DNA from: Apostichopus japonicus | Lineage: Eukaryota; Echinodermata; Holothuroidea; Aspidochirotida; Stichopodidae | Length of the DNA: 64,000 nt | Assembly (NCBI RefSeq): GCF_037975245.1 | Contig: NC_092568.1 | Coordinates: 19,328,001-19,392,000, forward strand | Reading direction: 5' to 3' | Part shown: positions 54,923 through 64,000 of the stretch, in pieces | Layout: every line of letters begins with the position of its first letter | How positions within the stretch are numbered: the stretch's first letter is position 1 | The notes under the pieces: model-generated | Databases searched by the model: none | The model's input: only the letters and a program-made list of their open reading frames with translations | Told to the model about the DNA's origin: nothing | Program-made: the position numbers and the translations under genes

Positions 54923-55093
54923 CCCTCTTATTTTTGGGGGGCTGTGGCATAGCAGCCCCCTGACTGAATTGTACCCGGAGCAGACTGCGCCCAACCCCCC
55001 AACCCCCCTTAATACCCCACTGGTTTAGGTGTGATCAAGAGGAGTTTATTCAAATACACCTGTCATTGATAGTGTGCTTGGAAGAGCCACAAT

Positions 55094-56222
55094 CATATCT
55101 GTTCTCTATCTAACCATCTTACAAAATCCTTGGCAGGTAAACTACGATAACTCAGTGATGGCTCCTCCAGGTATTTTTCCATCTTTTTCACCTTGAGAAA
55201 CTAATAAGTCAGTCTATTAAGAGATTAGCAGTTCTTGTTCATTTGTTGTCAGTGTTTCCTCTTGAAGGTGATTTTCTTCCTGTGCTGTAACGGGATGCTA
55301 ACCGGGCACAGCAGGGGCACAACAATTTATACTTCAAAGGATGGAAGGGAGCCCCTCCCTACCCCCCCCCTCCAAAGAAGACAGAAAATACTAGTGCACA
55401 GTACATAAATATAAAACGTGTGTGTACGTGGTACAATGATAACAGTTTAAGAATTCTTCAACCTTGTTTCAAAAGTGACAAAATCTAATATCATTTTGCC
55501 TATTTATAAGTACAATTCCATTTTTACCAAAAATTTCTCAAAGGAGACAGGGGAACCAGTACCCCCATGACAGCATAACATCATAACCCCCCAATACAAC
55601 AATCATGGTTGATTCTGCCCATGCAAGGCGGTAACAACTTTGAAGTACTGTCACATTCGTACCTGAGAGTCTGGTACTCGACCGAAGCAGGATGATGAAG
55701 GTTGTGACCAGGTGCGTAGCGAAGGGGGGGGCAAAGGGGGCGACCGCCCCCCCTTGAGCAAATTTTTTTGGTATGTTTATATGATATCGCTAGTAATTTC
55801 AAAATAGAAAATGCTTAGATGCAACTTACATGGCCTGGGAAGTGCTATTTCCAGAGATCTGGGAGGCATTTTCGGCCAAAATTTTATTGTACGCTTCGCG
55901 CCAACACATGGTGGCGCTACGCTTAGATAGGTTCCAGTGCCGAATCTACAGCTCTAATAGTTTGCCTACAGGTTCGCCCCTCCCTGGGCAAATTCCTCGC
56001 TACGTGTCTGGTTGTGACATCGTGATTACAAGAGGATACACTGTCACCGAATAAACAATAACCTGCTAATCTTTTAATAATTCGGACTTATTAGTTTCTC
56101 AAGGTGAAAAAATATGAAAATCATCTGGAGGAATCATCATTGAGTTATCGTAGTTTTACCTGTCAAGGATTTTGTAAGATGGTTATGAAGATACTGTGGC
56201 CAGTTGTTAAAGAACAGATGTG
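55094..56222. mobile_element. Long-inverted-repeat (foldback) element, interrupted
   Basis: Arms ~55094-55271 and ~56021-56222 are imperfect inverted copies of each other, sharing AACCATCTTACAAAATCCTT, CTACGATAACTCA and CACCTTGAGAAACTAATAAG in opposite orientation. The ~750-bp middle contains a hAT-like insertion. No coding capacity. The exact ends and target duplication are unclear. Confidence 0.75.
55709..56010. mobile_element. hAT-like non-autonomous element 1
   Basis: 302 bp. The termini CAGGTGCGTAGCGA and TCGCTACGTGTCTG are inverted repeats starting with CAG. A perfect 8-bp target duplication, GTTGTGAC, lies at 55701-55708 and 56011-56018. An 8-bp duplication and CAG ends are typical of hAT transposons. 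The interior (CGCGCCAACACATGGTGGCG) resembles element 2 at 61897-62284. Confidence 0.85.
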
Positions 56223-57160
56223 ACTTACATATAATTATATATATTAAATATAAGGATTATGTAAGGCAAGTGGTAAATTGCTTACATCATTTGAATTAGA
56301 AGCTTCCATAATCCTAGCTTCTAGTCTTACATATTCCTGACCTTCTCGACCCTTCCTGACGCTTGTGCTACCTATCCCTTTACGACAGACATTTTAAATC
56401 CTTACGATATTCCTTACGTTTGTAGTCTTGGATCTTCTTCGGAGACATTAATCATGACTCCTACGGTGTTGGGGGTTCTCTGAAATGCCGGTATTGAAGG
56501 AATTTACCGTATGCCTTAATACTCCCTAACATAATTTTTTTCTTTGCATTTTCCTTACAAGATGTCCATGCAAATATCAGACGTGATCCTTCACATCTAA
56601 AATTTTGCAATAGGAAGTTAGATCACATGATATCAGTGAGGAGGGTAGATACATTTGAGGTTGGCAAGGAATATTAATGTTGCTTGATTGTTGAATACCA
56701 GTGCCCATTTTTTGAAATGTATGGCATAGTTTAAATCTTTTAAATATCAGACTGTCTGGTAGAAATTTTAGTCTTGATATATCATAGTCCAAGACAAAGA
56801 AAAGAAAATTTTGAGAGCTACTGTAGTATTTGATTCTTGACAAACTATACTCTGGTTAAATCAACATGTTCAGATTTAACTTAATGCTAAATTTTCAGAA
56901 ATCCTGCACCATTAAACCTCTCACTTGACATTGAAGATGACAGCTTCTCATTGCAGGCCTTTATGTCAATGCTAAGCTAAAATTTTGCATTATAAATTCT
57001 AACAACTTTACCATTTGACTTAATCTTATTGAATATGCAAACAGCGGTTTAAAATCAGACAATGTCAATGTAATTAACTGGTCATGATCAATTAATTGTT
57101 TAAGATTTTGCCAAAGACAGATATCAAAAGCTATACATACCTTCACGTCATAATACCTAG
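56223..57160. other. Non-coding stretch, nothing recognised
   Basis: AT-rich. Minus-strand open frames at 56577-56843 and 56961-57173 lack any recognisable domain. Confidence 0.4.
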
Positions 57161-58880
57161 GGTTACCATACATCGTGATTTATAACGAGATGGACTCATT
57201 TTGCAACGAGAATGTTCCTTCAAATGGGAGAGGGACATCTTCTCCAATATCATCCCCCACCCCCTTCCCCTGGACACAGTGTTCCACTTTTCAACTACAA
57301 AAATATTTTAACTCTAATCTTACCTAATTATGAAGTACCATAGGTCATGAACTTACCATGTTGTTATTTTGAGAAGTTGACTTAAACCAACAGAATTGTT
57401 TCAACACAATATTAACCAAATGCAGGGCCTTATCTATATATAGATATTCTTGTGTATTTTCATTTGCAAAGGTTATAGTCTGTTATTTAACAGTGAGATG
57501 CATGCACAGCTGTATGTATATTTATGTCTCTGGTCATGATAAATAAATAGATTAAACTGTCACTGCAGTGATTCCAAAAGCTATATATTTATTCATCTTG
57601 TCTTACATATAGCATTACCATACACCCTAATTAATCCAAATTGTCCCGTTTTTGCAATGAAATGGATTATCCATCCAGCAAACTGAATTTTTTGTAAGAT
57701 CCAAAAAGTTTCTCCAAAGGGGAGGTAGACATCTTCTCCCCATTTCACTCCCACCCCCAGGACACAGTCTGCCACTTTTCAGCTACAGAAATATAGTCAC
57801 CCTAATCTTACCTATTTATGGAATACCATAGGTCATGAATTTACCATGATGTTAATTGGGGAAGTTAACATAAACCAACAGAATTGTTTCAACACAATTT
57901 AGCCAAATGCAGGGCCCCATCTATATATAGATATTCTTGTGTATTTTCATTCGCAAAGGTTATGATACTGTGAGTCTAACAATCAGTTCCATACACAGCT
58001 GTTTGTATATTTACGTATCTGGTCATGATAAATAAATAGATTAAACCGTTGCTACAGCAATATTGAAAGCTATAGTTGTTCATCTGGTCTTACCTATAGG
58101 GTTACCATACGCCCTTATTAATCCAAATTGTCCTGTTTTTGCAATGAAATGGATTATCCATCCAGCAAACTGAATTTTTGGTAAAATCCAAAATTTTCTT
58201 CAAAGGGGAGATGGGCATCTTCTCCCATTTCACTCCCACCCCCAGGACACAGTTTGCCACTTTTCAGCTACAGAAATATGGTCACCCTAATCTTACCTAT
58301 TTATGGAATACCATAGGTCATGAAATTGCCATGTTGTTAATTGGAGAAGTTAACATAAACCAACAGAATTGTTTCAACACAATTTTAACCAAATGCAGGG
58401 CCCCATCTATATATAAATATTCTTGTGTTTTTTCATTCGCAAAGGTTATGATACTGTGAGTCTAACAATCAGTTCCATACACAGCTGTTTGTATATTTAC
58501 GTATCTGGTCATGATAAATAAATAGATTAAAACGTTGCTACAGCAATATTGAAAGCTATAGTTGTTCATCTGGTCTTACCTATAGGGTTACCATACATCC
58601 TGATTAATCAAAATGTCCTGGTTTTACAAAATATGCAATATCCCTCCATAGGACTAATCAATATATTTTCAAATCAAAAATTTTCTTCAAAGGATAGATG
58701 GACCTCTTATCCAACCGAAGAAACTATTGCACACATTTTTTAACAACTACTTATTTTTATCTGTACGCAAGGGGCCTCATCTATGTATTCTCGTTATTTT
58801 GATTCGCAATTGTTATGTTGTGATTTTAACAGTCAGTCAGTCCATGATCATGCACAGTTACGTGGGTGTACAGCATATCA
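57161..58880. repeat. About 486-bp tandem satellite, 3.5 copies
   Basis: The landmark TTACCATAC occurs at 57163, 57615, 58102 and 58588, spaced 452, 487 and 486 bp. CAGAATTGTTTCAACACAAT occurs at 57391, 57879 and 58364. The fourth copy is shortened and diverged. The last two full copies are the most alike. Confidence 0.88.
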
Positions 58881-59706
58881 TATTACAGCTGTTATCTATC
58901 TATATATATATGTTGGTGGAATTCCGAGGGTGTACAGATTGTTGCATTAGTCTGCATCGAAACACTCGTCACGTACATTACACCGGATAAGTTTTGTCAC
59001 ACTTGGCCGGCCTCGTTTGGGGCCAATCTTAGAAGAGGGGAAGAACACAGTCGTACTTTGTGCATTAATACAAATGATTTGCATCCAGAAATAAGAGGGA
59101 TTTATTTTGAGATATTTTGTAGTTGCAGCAAAGGAGAAACTGTTTATTTGAACTTAGGCACTACTGTATATGAAGTGAGGAAGAAATTACTTCTTGGTGA
59201 CATCAAAATTGAGTGTAATTTGACTGCATATCATCGTGCTCAAGATATATAAAACTTAAGTATGAAATAGCATAATAATCCATGATACAAATGCAACATA
59301 TACTATATATTTAAATAGGAATTTAGCATAATAATACAGGAAATTGCAACAAATACTATTTTTAAATATGCTCCAAGGTTATCAGAGTGATACATAACAT
59401 TCCTTGTAAGTTATACTTTTCTTTCAGTGGTTGTGACTGTATAAGGATGATTATTTATCATATTTTGGATCACCCTCCCCTCCTCCCCCTTCCCCAGTAT
59501 ACCAATCTTGTGATTAATGATTATCCATGTTGGGGTCAGCAAGGGGATACTCCCCCACCCCCCTCCTGCCAAACACAACGCTCAATTCAATCAGCTCGAA
59601 GTATGACTTTATGTTTTGGTTGTATACCAGTAAGTAAGAGGAGAAGGGAATGGGGGAGGGTAGGGGGTTGTCTGTGTGGAAATCTAATATCTTATATGCT
59701 GTAGAC
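58881..59706. other. Non-coding stretch with one 128-codon open frame
   Basis: A plus-strand frame (58866-59252) is open but shows no motif, no clear splice context, and begins inside satellite-like DNA. C-rich and G-rich runs lie at 59470-59565 and 59640-59670. Confidence 0.35.
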
Positions 59707-59913
59707 CAGGGCGGGCCAAACTTGCTGAAGCCACATGAGCTACACTTGAGATGATTGAACACCCCAAGACATGAACAAAATTATAAAAAATTTTACATTG
59801 TAGACTAAATTGTTAGACAAAAAAGAGTTCTACCAAAATATTTCTGCCAGCTATACATGAAATGTCAAAGAACGCCATGTGGCTGATCACTAGCCACGGT
59901 TTGGCTATCCTTG
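59707..59913. mobile_element. hAT-like (Charlie-type) MITE
   Basis: 207 bp. The ends CAGGGCGGGCCAAACTTG and the inverse of CAAGGATAGCCAAACCGTGG are imperfect inverted repeats, followed inside by GCCACATG in both arms. The flanks CTGTAGAC and GTATAGAC are an eroded 8-bp target duplication (6 of 8 match). Confidence 0.6.
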
Positions 59914-61315
59914 GTATAGACGAGTATAAGAAATGTATTTATTTATTGAATCAGCCATCGAAGTGACTAGACAACTTAAAGAGTCCAGCACACATACCAC
60001 ATCAGTTCAGTTTGTCAGATGCCTTAATATGCAGTCTAGGCTTGCAATAGAAAACCCAATAATATTTGTAGTGACACAAAAGGATGCTTTCATGCATTAA
60101 TAAATATCTAGCATATAATTTGTCAAGACTAACTAACGTTTAATGTCACATGCCTTGGGTACTCTGTTTTTGGCATAAAAGAATGTTAAATCTCCCTATT
60201 TTTGTGACAAACTGGTTGGCAGGGTCTGGAGACTACAGTTTGTATAGTACGTGGCCAATGTGATGACATAGGCCATTTAAAGAAACAGCGATACCTAAAT
60301 ATGGTCCTTCTACCTATATTTTTTGCCATTGTTTTTTCTATTATTTTTTCTCTCTCTCCGCCTCTCTCTCTCTCTCTCACTTTGTGTGGTCTCCCTTCAC
60401 TACCTATTCTGGAAGAATCAACCCTCTTTTTTTACCTGGTCCATACCACTGTATTGTTCTCCCAGGTATGCCAACGGTAATAGATATACCCCATTGTGTA
60501 CTTGATACCTTGACCAAAGATTGAACCTTAATGTCAGAAGATCATACCTGAACAAAAAAAATTATGTATACATGTTTGTTCCATGATTTCTCTCACTGGC
60601 ATTTATTGTAAACATAAAAAAAAATAAAAAATAAACTTTTTTTTTTTTTTGGCCCTTCTTCTTTTTTTTTTTTTGTCTGCCAGCCTGTGTGAGAAATTTA
60701 TTTGTGTTTTCGCAGCAGGTGGGGAAGGGTCCGTGCACTGTTGTCCAATGTGTACCTTAACTTATTGTTCCCACTTAAAAGTCCCAGCAAGGTTTGTGGG
60801 ATGAATACCTTGCATGAACTTAAGATGTTGTAGTTTACAACACCTGACTTAGAATATCATGCCTGTGATATCAAGTACTTCTTAATAAAAACAAGGGGGA
60901 GGTAGAAAAAAGCTCAGTTGTTGTTGATTGATGTAATGCCCCAGAGATAGTATTCAGACCATGTTTTATGGCGTTGGGAACTAACCATCACCACATTCCT
61001 TTTTTAACACTTACCAAATCCCTTTCGATGAAAACTGGGCTATTAATAGTTAAAAACAAAGGCAATGTCAAGGCCTAATTATAGCCTATCCTACAACTGG
61101 AGTAAACATTTCTTTGAAGAAAGTTTCTGACTAAGGGTACAAACATTTCTCTGTAAAACTTTGGGACTAAATGTATAGTTGTTCATTAAAAAGAAAGCGG
61201 CAACCTTACATTTTGCGGATTCTACCGTGACCCTTGCAATGATTTTTGTTTGTTTTTTGTTTGTTGGACTAATCATAATGTGATATTATGATTTTGTTCA
61301 GAGTAGTCAGACGTT
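59914..61315. other. Non-coding stretch, simple repeats only
   Basis: A (TC)n-rich run lies at 60345-60380 and A/T homopolymers at 60615-60675. No gene or element could be supported. Confidence 0.45.
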
Positions 61316-61379
61316 TTGACCACAGCAGAATCAGAAAAAGGGCAAAGACATTTTGTGGCTAGAATGGGATTCGAACCAG

Positions 61380-61447
61380 TGACCACACGGTTACAAGACC
61401 ACACGGTTACAAGACCACACGGTTACAAGACCACATGGTTACAAGAC
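61380..61447 (-). repeat. 16-bp tandem repeat of a tRNA anticodon arm
   Basis: Four tandem copies of GACCACACGGTTACAA (the last with ATGG), exactly where one anticodon arm belongs in the SINE head. Confidence 0.85.
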
Positions 61448-61515
61448 CTGCTATCTACCAACCATAGGCGTAGGAGGCGGGGGGCTGGGGGGGCTGCAGC
61501 CCCCCAACCAATTTT

Positions 61516-62325
61516 TTGGGTGAAAATTCGGGCAATATGCTTAGAATTTTTCGGGCACCTACTGGAAGAATAATAATTTGCAATGTTTTTTTCCTTTTTT
61601 TTGGTGAAAATTTGGCAATATGCTGAGAATTATTCAGGCATCTACTGAAAGAATAATAATTTGCAATGTGTTTTTCAATATTTTGGTGAAAATTCGGGCA
61701 ATATGCTGAGAATTATTCGGGCATCTACTGAAAGAATAATAATTTGCAATGTGTTTTTCAATATTTTGGTGAAAATTCGGGCAATATACTGAGAATTTTT
61801 TCGGGCACCTACTGAAAGAATAATAATTTGCATCTTTTTTCCAATTTTTTTTGGTGAAAATTTGGGCAATATGCTGAGAATTTTGCGTGCACCTACCAGT
61901 GGCGGAGCGTCCATACAGTCAAAAGGGGCGGATGCCCCCCTGACGGACTCAAATGGACTGGTGCCCTTTCAGCATTTTACCACTTTTTACTTATTCGCGA
62001 TTATTGACTTTTTTATTGCGCTCTCAAATACCTATTGACATTTGTCACATTTTGTTGGTGTAATTTTCTGACAAATGGCGATGACACCTATTTATTCTTC
62101 GATTATCTGCAAATTAGCAAGGCCGGGAAAGGGTCATTTCCGGTGATCTAGGGAGTAACTTTACTCAAAAAAATTCTGTACGCTCCGCGCCAACCTGTGG
62201 TGGCGCTCCGCTTAGATAGTGTCAAAAGCACCCCTACAGACCATTCTCTCCCCCCCCTGACCAATACCCCTAGCTCCGCCACTGTCACCTAGTGAAAGAT
62301 CAAGAATTTGCAATGTGTTTTTCAA
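61516..62325. repeat. About 84-bp tandem repeats, five copies, last one interrupted
   Basis: The unit starts TTGGTGAAAATTCGGGCAAT and includes GAATAATAATTTGCAATG. Copies run from 61516 to 61896; the last is cut by the hAT-like insertion and resumes at 62285. Confidence 0.85.
61897..62284. mobile_element. hAT-like non-autonomous element 2
   Basis: 388 bp with perfect 12-bp inverted ends, CAGTGGCGGAGC and GCTCCGCCACTG. The flanks GCACCTAC and TCACCTAG are an imperfect 8-bp duplication. The interior (GTACGCTCCGCGCCAAC and GTGGTGGCGCTCCGCTTAG) is clearly related to element 1 at 55709-56010. Confidence 0.8.
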
Positions 62326-62615
62326 TGGTTAAACTTATATTATTATGATTATCATCATTATTGTTGTAACGACTTCCCCAATAATTCTAACCAATATGGA
62401 AGGGTAATAACACGGAAATGATTTTATGTTATTGTCAGGTGATGTAATAACTGATGGATACCTATATGATATGCACATTAACATGTGGAACGCGGGCGGA
62501 GCGTGCGAAAAAAATTTTGGTTATATTTTTCGGGCAAGTCGTTACAGCCCCCCCAAATCAAATGAGGCTCCTACGCCTATACTACCAACTATGGTATCCT
62601 GCCTTTAGTTGTTGG

Positions 62616-64000
62616 TGAACCTTGTTTAACTTTGTCTCTGCTAGGGGCGCCAGTCAGAAGCCATAGTCATTCGATGCAACCTAGAAAGTTGCAGAGAACT
62701 GCAAATATATATGAAAATGAACAATAAGAGTGTAATAATAATCAGCAGTTATTTTTACGACTCTTAAGCGACCACAAATGTGGGAGAAAGGTCTTATGGA
62801 TTACAACTTTCATGTCGGGTGGCTGTCCAATTCAACATTTTAACTCAAATTTGGAATCTTTCCCATTTAGAAAGTCGTTGTTATTGTCAATGCGTTGTCT
62901 CCTAACTCTATTGCCAATTCCTTGTCTCCTAACTCTATTGTCAAATCATCTATTGTCATTCAATTGTCTGCTAACTCTCTTGTGAATTCATTGTTCCCTG
63001 TATTGTCAATCCATTGTCTCCAATTATCTTTTTCTGGGTAGAGTGTGTCACCAAGAGGAATTGATCCGTAACAAATGAGGAACTACTGTCAGAGACAAAT
63101 TATAATAATATTGATATGGAAAGATTTCAAGTTTTCTCCCTTTTTGTCTCTCTATCTCTTTTCAGTGTAAGAGGTGTTTGATGTTTCAGCAGACCGGAAG
63201 AGACACATTACAAACAAAACTAAATTACGGGTCTCGATCTTATAGAGGATATGCAGTACGGATGTGGCAGATATGCAGAATTTTTTTTTTTTCAAACTTA
63301 AGTTGGTCTGTACATCAAAAGTAATTTGTTTTAAAGGATTGGTTCAGTTGTCATACATGTTTATGTTATATGAAAGAGGACAATAAAAGAAACACAATGG
63401 TGAAAAAAACTGTTCAAATATCTTTTTCAGTTAAAGAGATATTCAAGTTTTATCAAATTGTGTAGAAACTGCTGAAATCTGACTAGCTGTGATGTCACAT
63501 CCTCACATTCCTGAAAAGTCTTTGTTTTTTTCTCTAAATATTTTGTGAGATTTCATGACTTTCAACCAAAAGATATGCCAGGAGATCTCATATTTGTCAA
63601 AGGAAGTATTAGAGATTAAACATCTGAAGAATTTTTGATTATAAATATTATTTTCAAATGTGTTAAAAAATGTAAATAATTTTTAAAGAAATATATTCAC
63701 AAATGTTAAGGAAGTGAGGATGTAACATCACACCCTCACAGTAAGTCTTTCTACACCAGTCGTTTTCAAAGAAATTTTGATATCTTCAAAGTGTCATATC
63801 TCCTTAACAGAGCATGCTATCATGGTAGTTTCTTCACTGTTCTTGTTGTCTTTTTGTGCTCTTCCATACAAAATAGACATGTCAAACACCTGGACCAACC
63901 CTTTAAGCTCTGACACAAAGTATTCTGTTATGTCTCTCAGCAGCTGTGTATATACTGTTTCTGTTATAGATCTGGGAATGTCATAAGAAATTTGACAATA
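62616..64000. other. Non-coding stretch to the window end
   Basis: Loose repeats of CTCCTAACTCTATTGTCAAT type at 62885-63020. Otherwise AT-rich, with no exon or element supported. Confidence 0.45.

Larger units (their letters stand above)
61466..62579. mobile_element. TIR element with internal minisatellite, inserted in the SINE
   Basis: Ends AGGCGTAGGAG and CTCCTACGCCT are inverted repeats, each followed inward by C/G runs. The flanking ACCAACCAT and its partner ATACTACCAACTAT suggest a ~11-bp imperfect target duplication of the SINE. The interior has five ~84-bp tandem repeats and a nested hAT-like element. No transposase; superfamily unclear. Confidence 0.65.
61316..62615 (-). mobile_element. 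tRNA-like SINE split by a nested insertion
   Basis: On the minus strand the tRNA-like 5' half (GGATACCATAGTTGGTAG, ~62600-62580) is separated from the rest (GTTGGTAGATAGCAGGTCTT onward, from ~61463) by a 1.1-kb element. The 3' half holds a B-box-like GGTTCGAATCCC and an acceptor-like ATTCTAGCC. The anticodon arm is repeated four times in 16-bp steps (TTGTAACCGTGTGGTC). The anticodon loop suggests tRNA-Thr(TGT). It cannot encode a working tRNA. Confidence 0.65.

Noticed and set aside
58866-59252. 128-codon plus-strand frame
   Set aside because: Starts inside satellite-like DNA, shows no recognisable motif, and has no good splice or promoter context.
61363-61480. Functional tRNA gene on the minus strand
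   Set aside because: The anticodon arm is repeated four times and the 5' half is displaced by 1.1 kb; it is a SINE head.

Overview
This 64 kb window comes from an animal nuclear genome: GT-AG introns, AT-rich non-coding DNA and dense interspersed repeats. The retroelement belongs to a group described from deuterostomes, and the tRNA-derived SINEs, hAT-like elements and TTAA-flanked MITEs suit a marine invertebrate deuterostome, possibly an echinoderm. The species assignment is inference. Apart from the retroelement, only one protein-coding gene can be supported. No tRNA gene, rRNA or CRISPR array was seen.

Region 1 (1-17.6 kb, + strand). The 3' part of one spliced gene fills this region. Twenty exons with 19 canonical introns keep one reading frame of 775 codons and end in TGA at 17591-17593. 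The exons encode WD40 blades plus linkers I recognise as WDR27 (WD repeat-containing protein 27). Its 5' end lies outside the window. The introns hold a LINE 3' fragment, a long hairpin, a TTAA-flanked MITE, a (TA)n tract, a SINE, and a minisatellite that has copied the end of exon 13 together with its splice donor.

Region 2 (17.6-45.6 kb). I could not support any gene. The region holds further MITE copies, a tRNA-Ser-like SINE, a 20-copy 35-bp minisatellite, a 200-bp tandem duplication, G-rich and C/T-rich tracts, and small palindromes.

Region 3 (45.6-54.9 kb, - strand). A structurally complete Ty3/Gypsy LTR retrotransposon is present. It has two 1993-bp LTRs that are almost identical, a 5-bp target duplication (CCGAC), a primer-binding site, a polypurine tract, gag, and a long pol. 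Integrase lies upstream of reverse transcriptase, the reverse of the usual Gypsy order and the hallmark of Gmr1-like elements. Gag and pol share one frame and are separated by a single UAA codon, immediately before the protease active site.

Region 4 (54.9-64 kb). Nested mobile elements dominate: a long-inverted-repeat element carrying a hAT-like insertion with a perfect 8-bp target duplication, a 486-bp tandem satellite, a second hAT-like element, and a tRNA-like SINE split by a TIR element that is itself interrupted by another hAT-like element.

The most notable items are the Gmr1-like element with its gag/pol stop, the splice-donor minisatellite in WDR27, and the three-level nested insertion at 61.3-62.6 kb.
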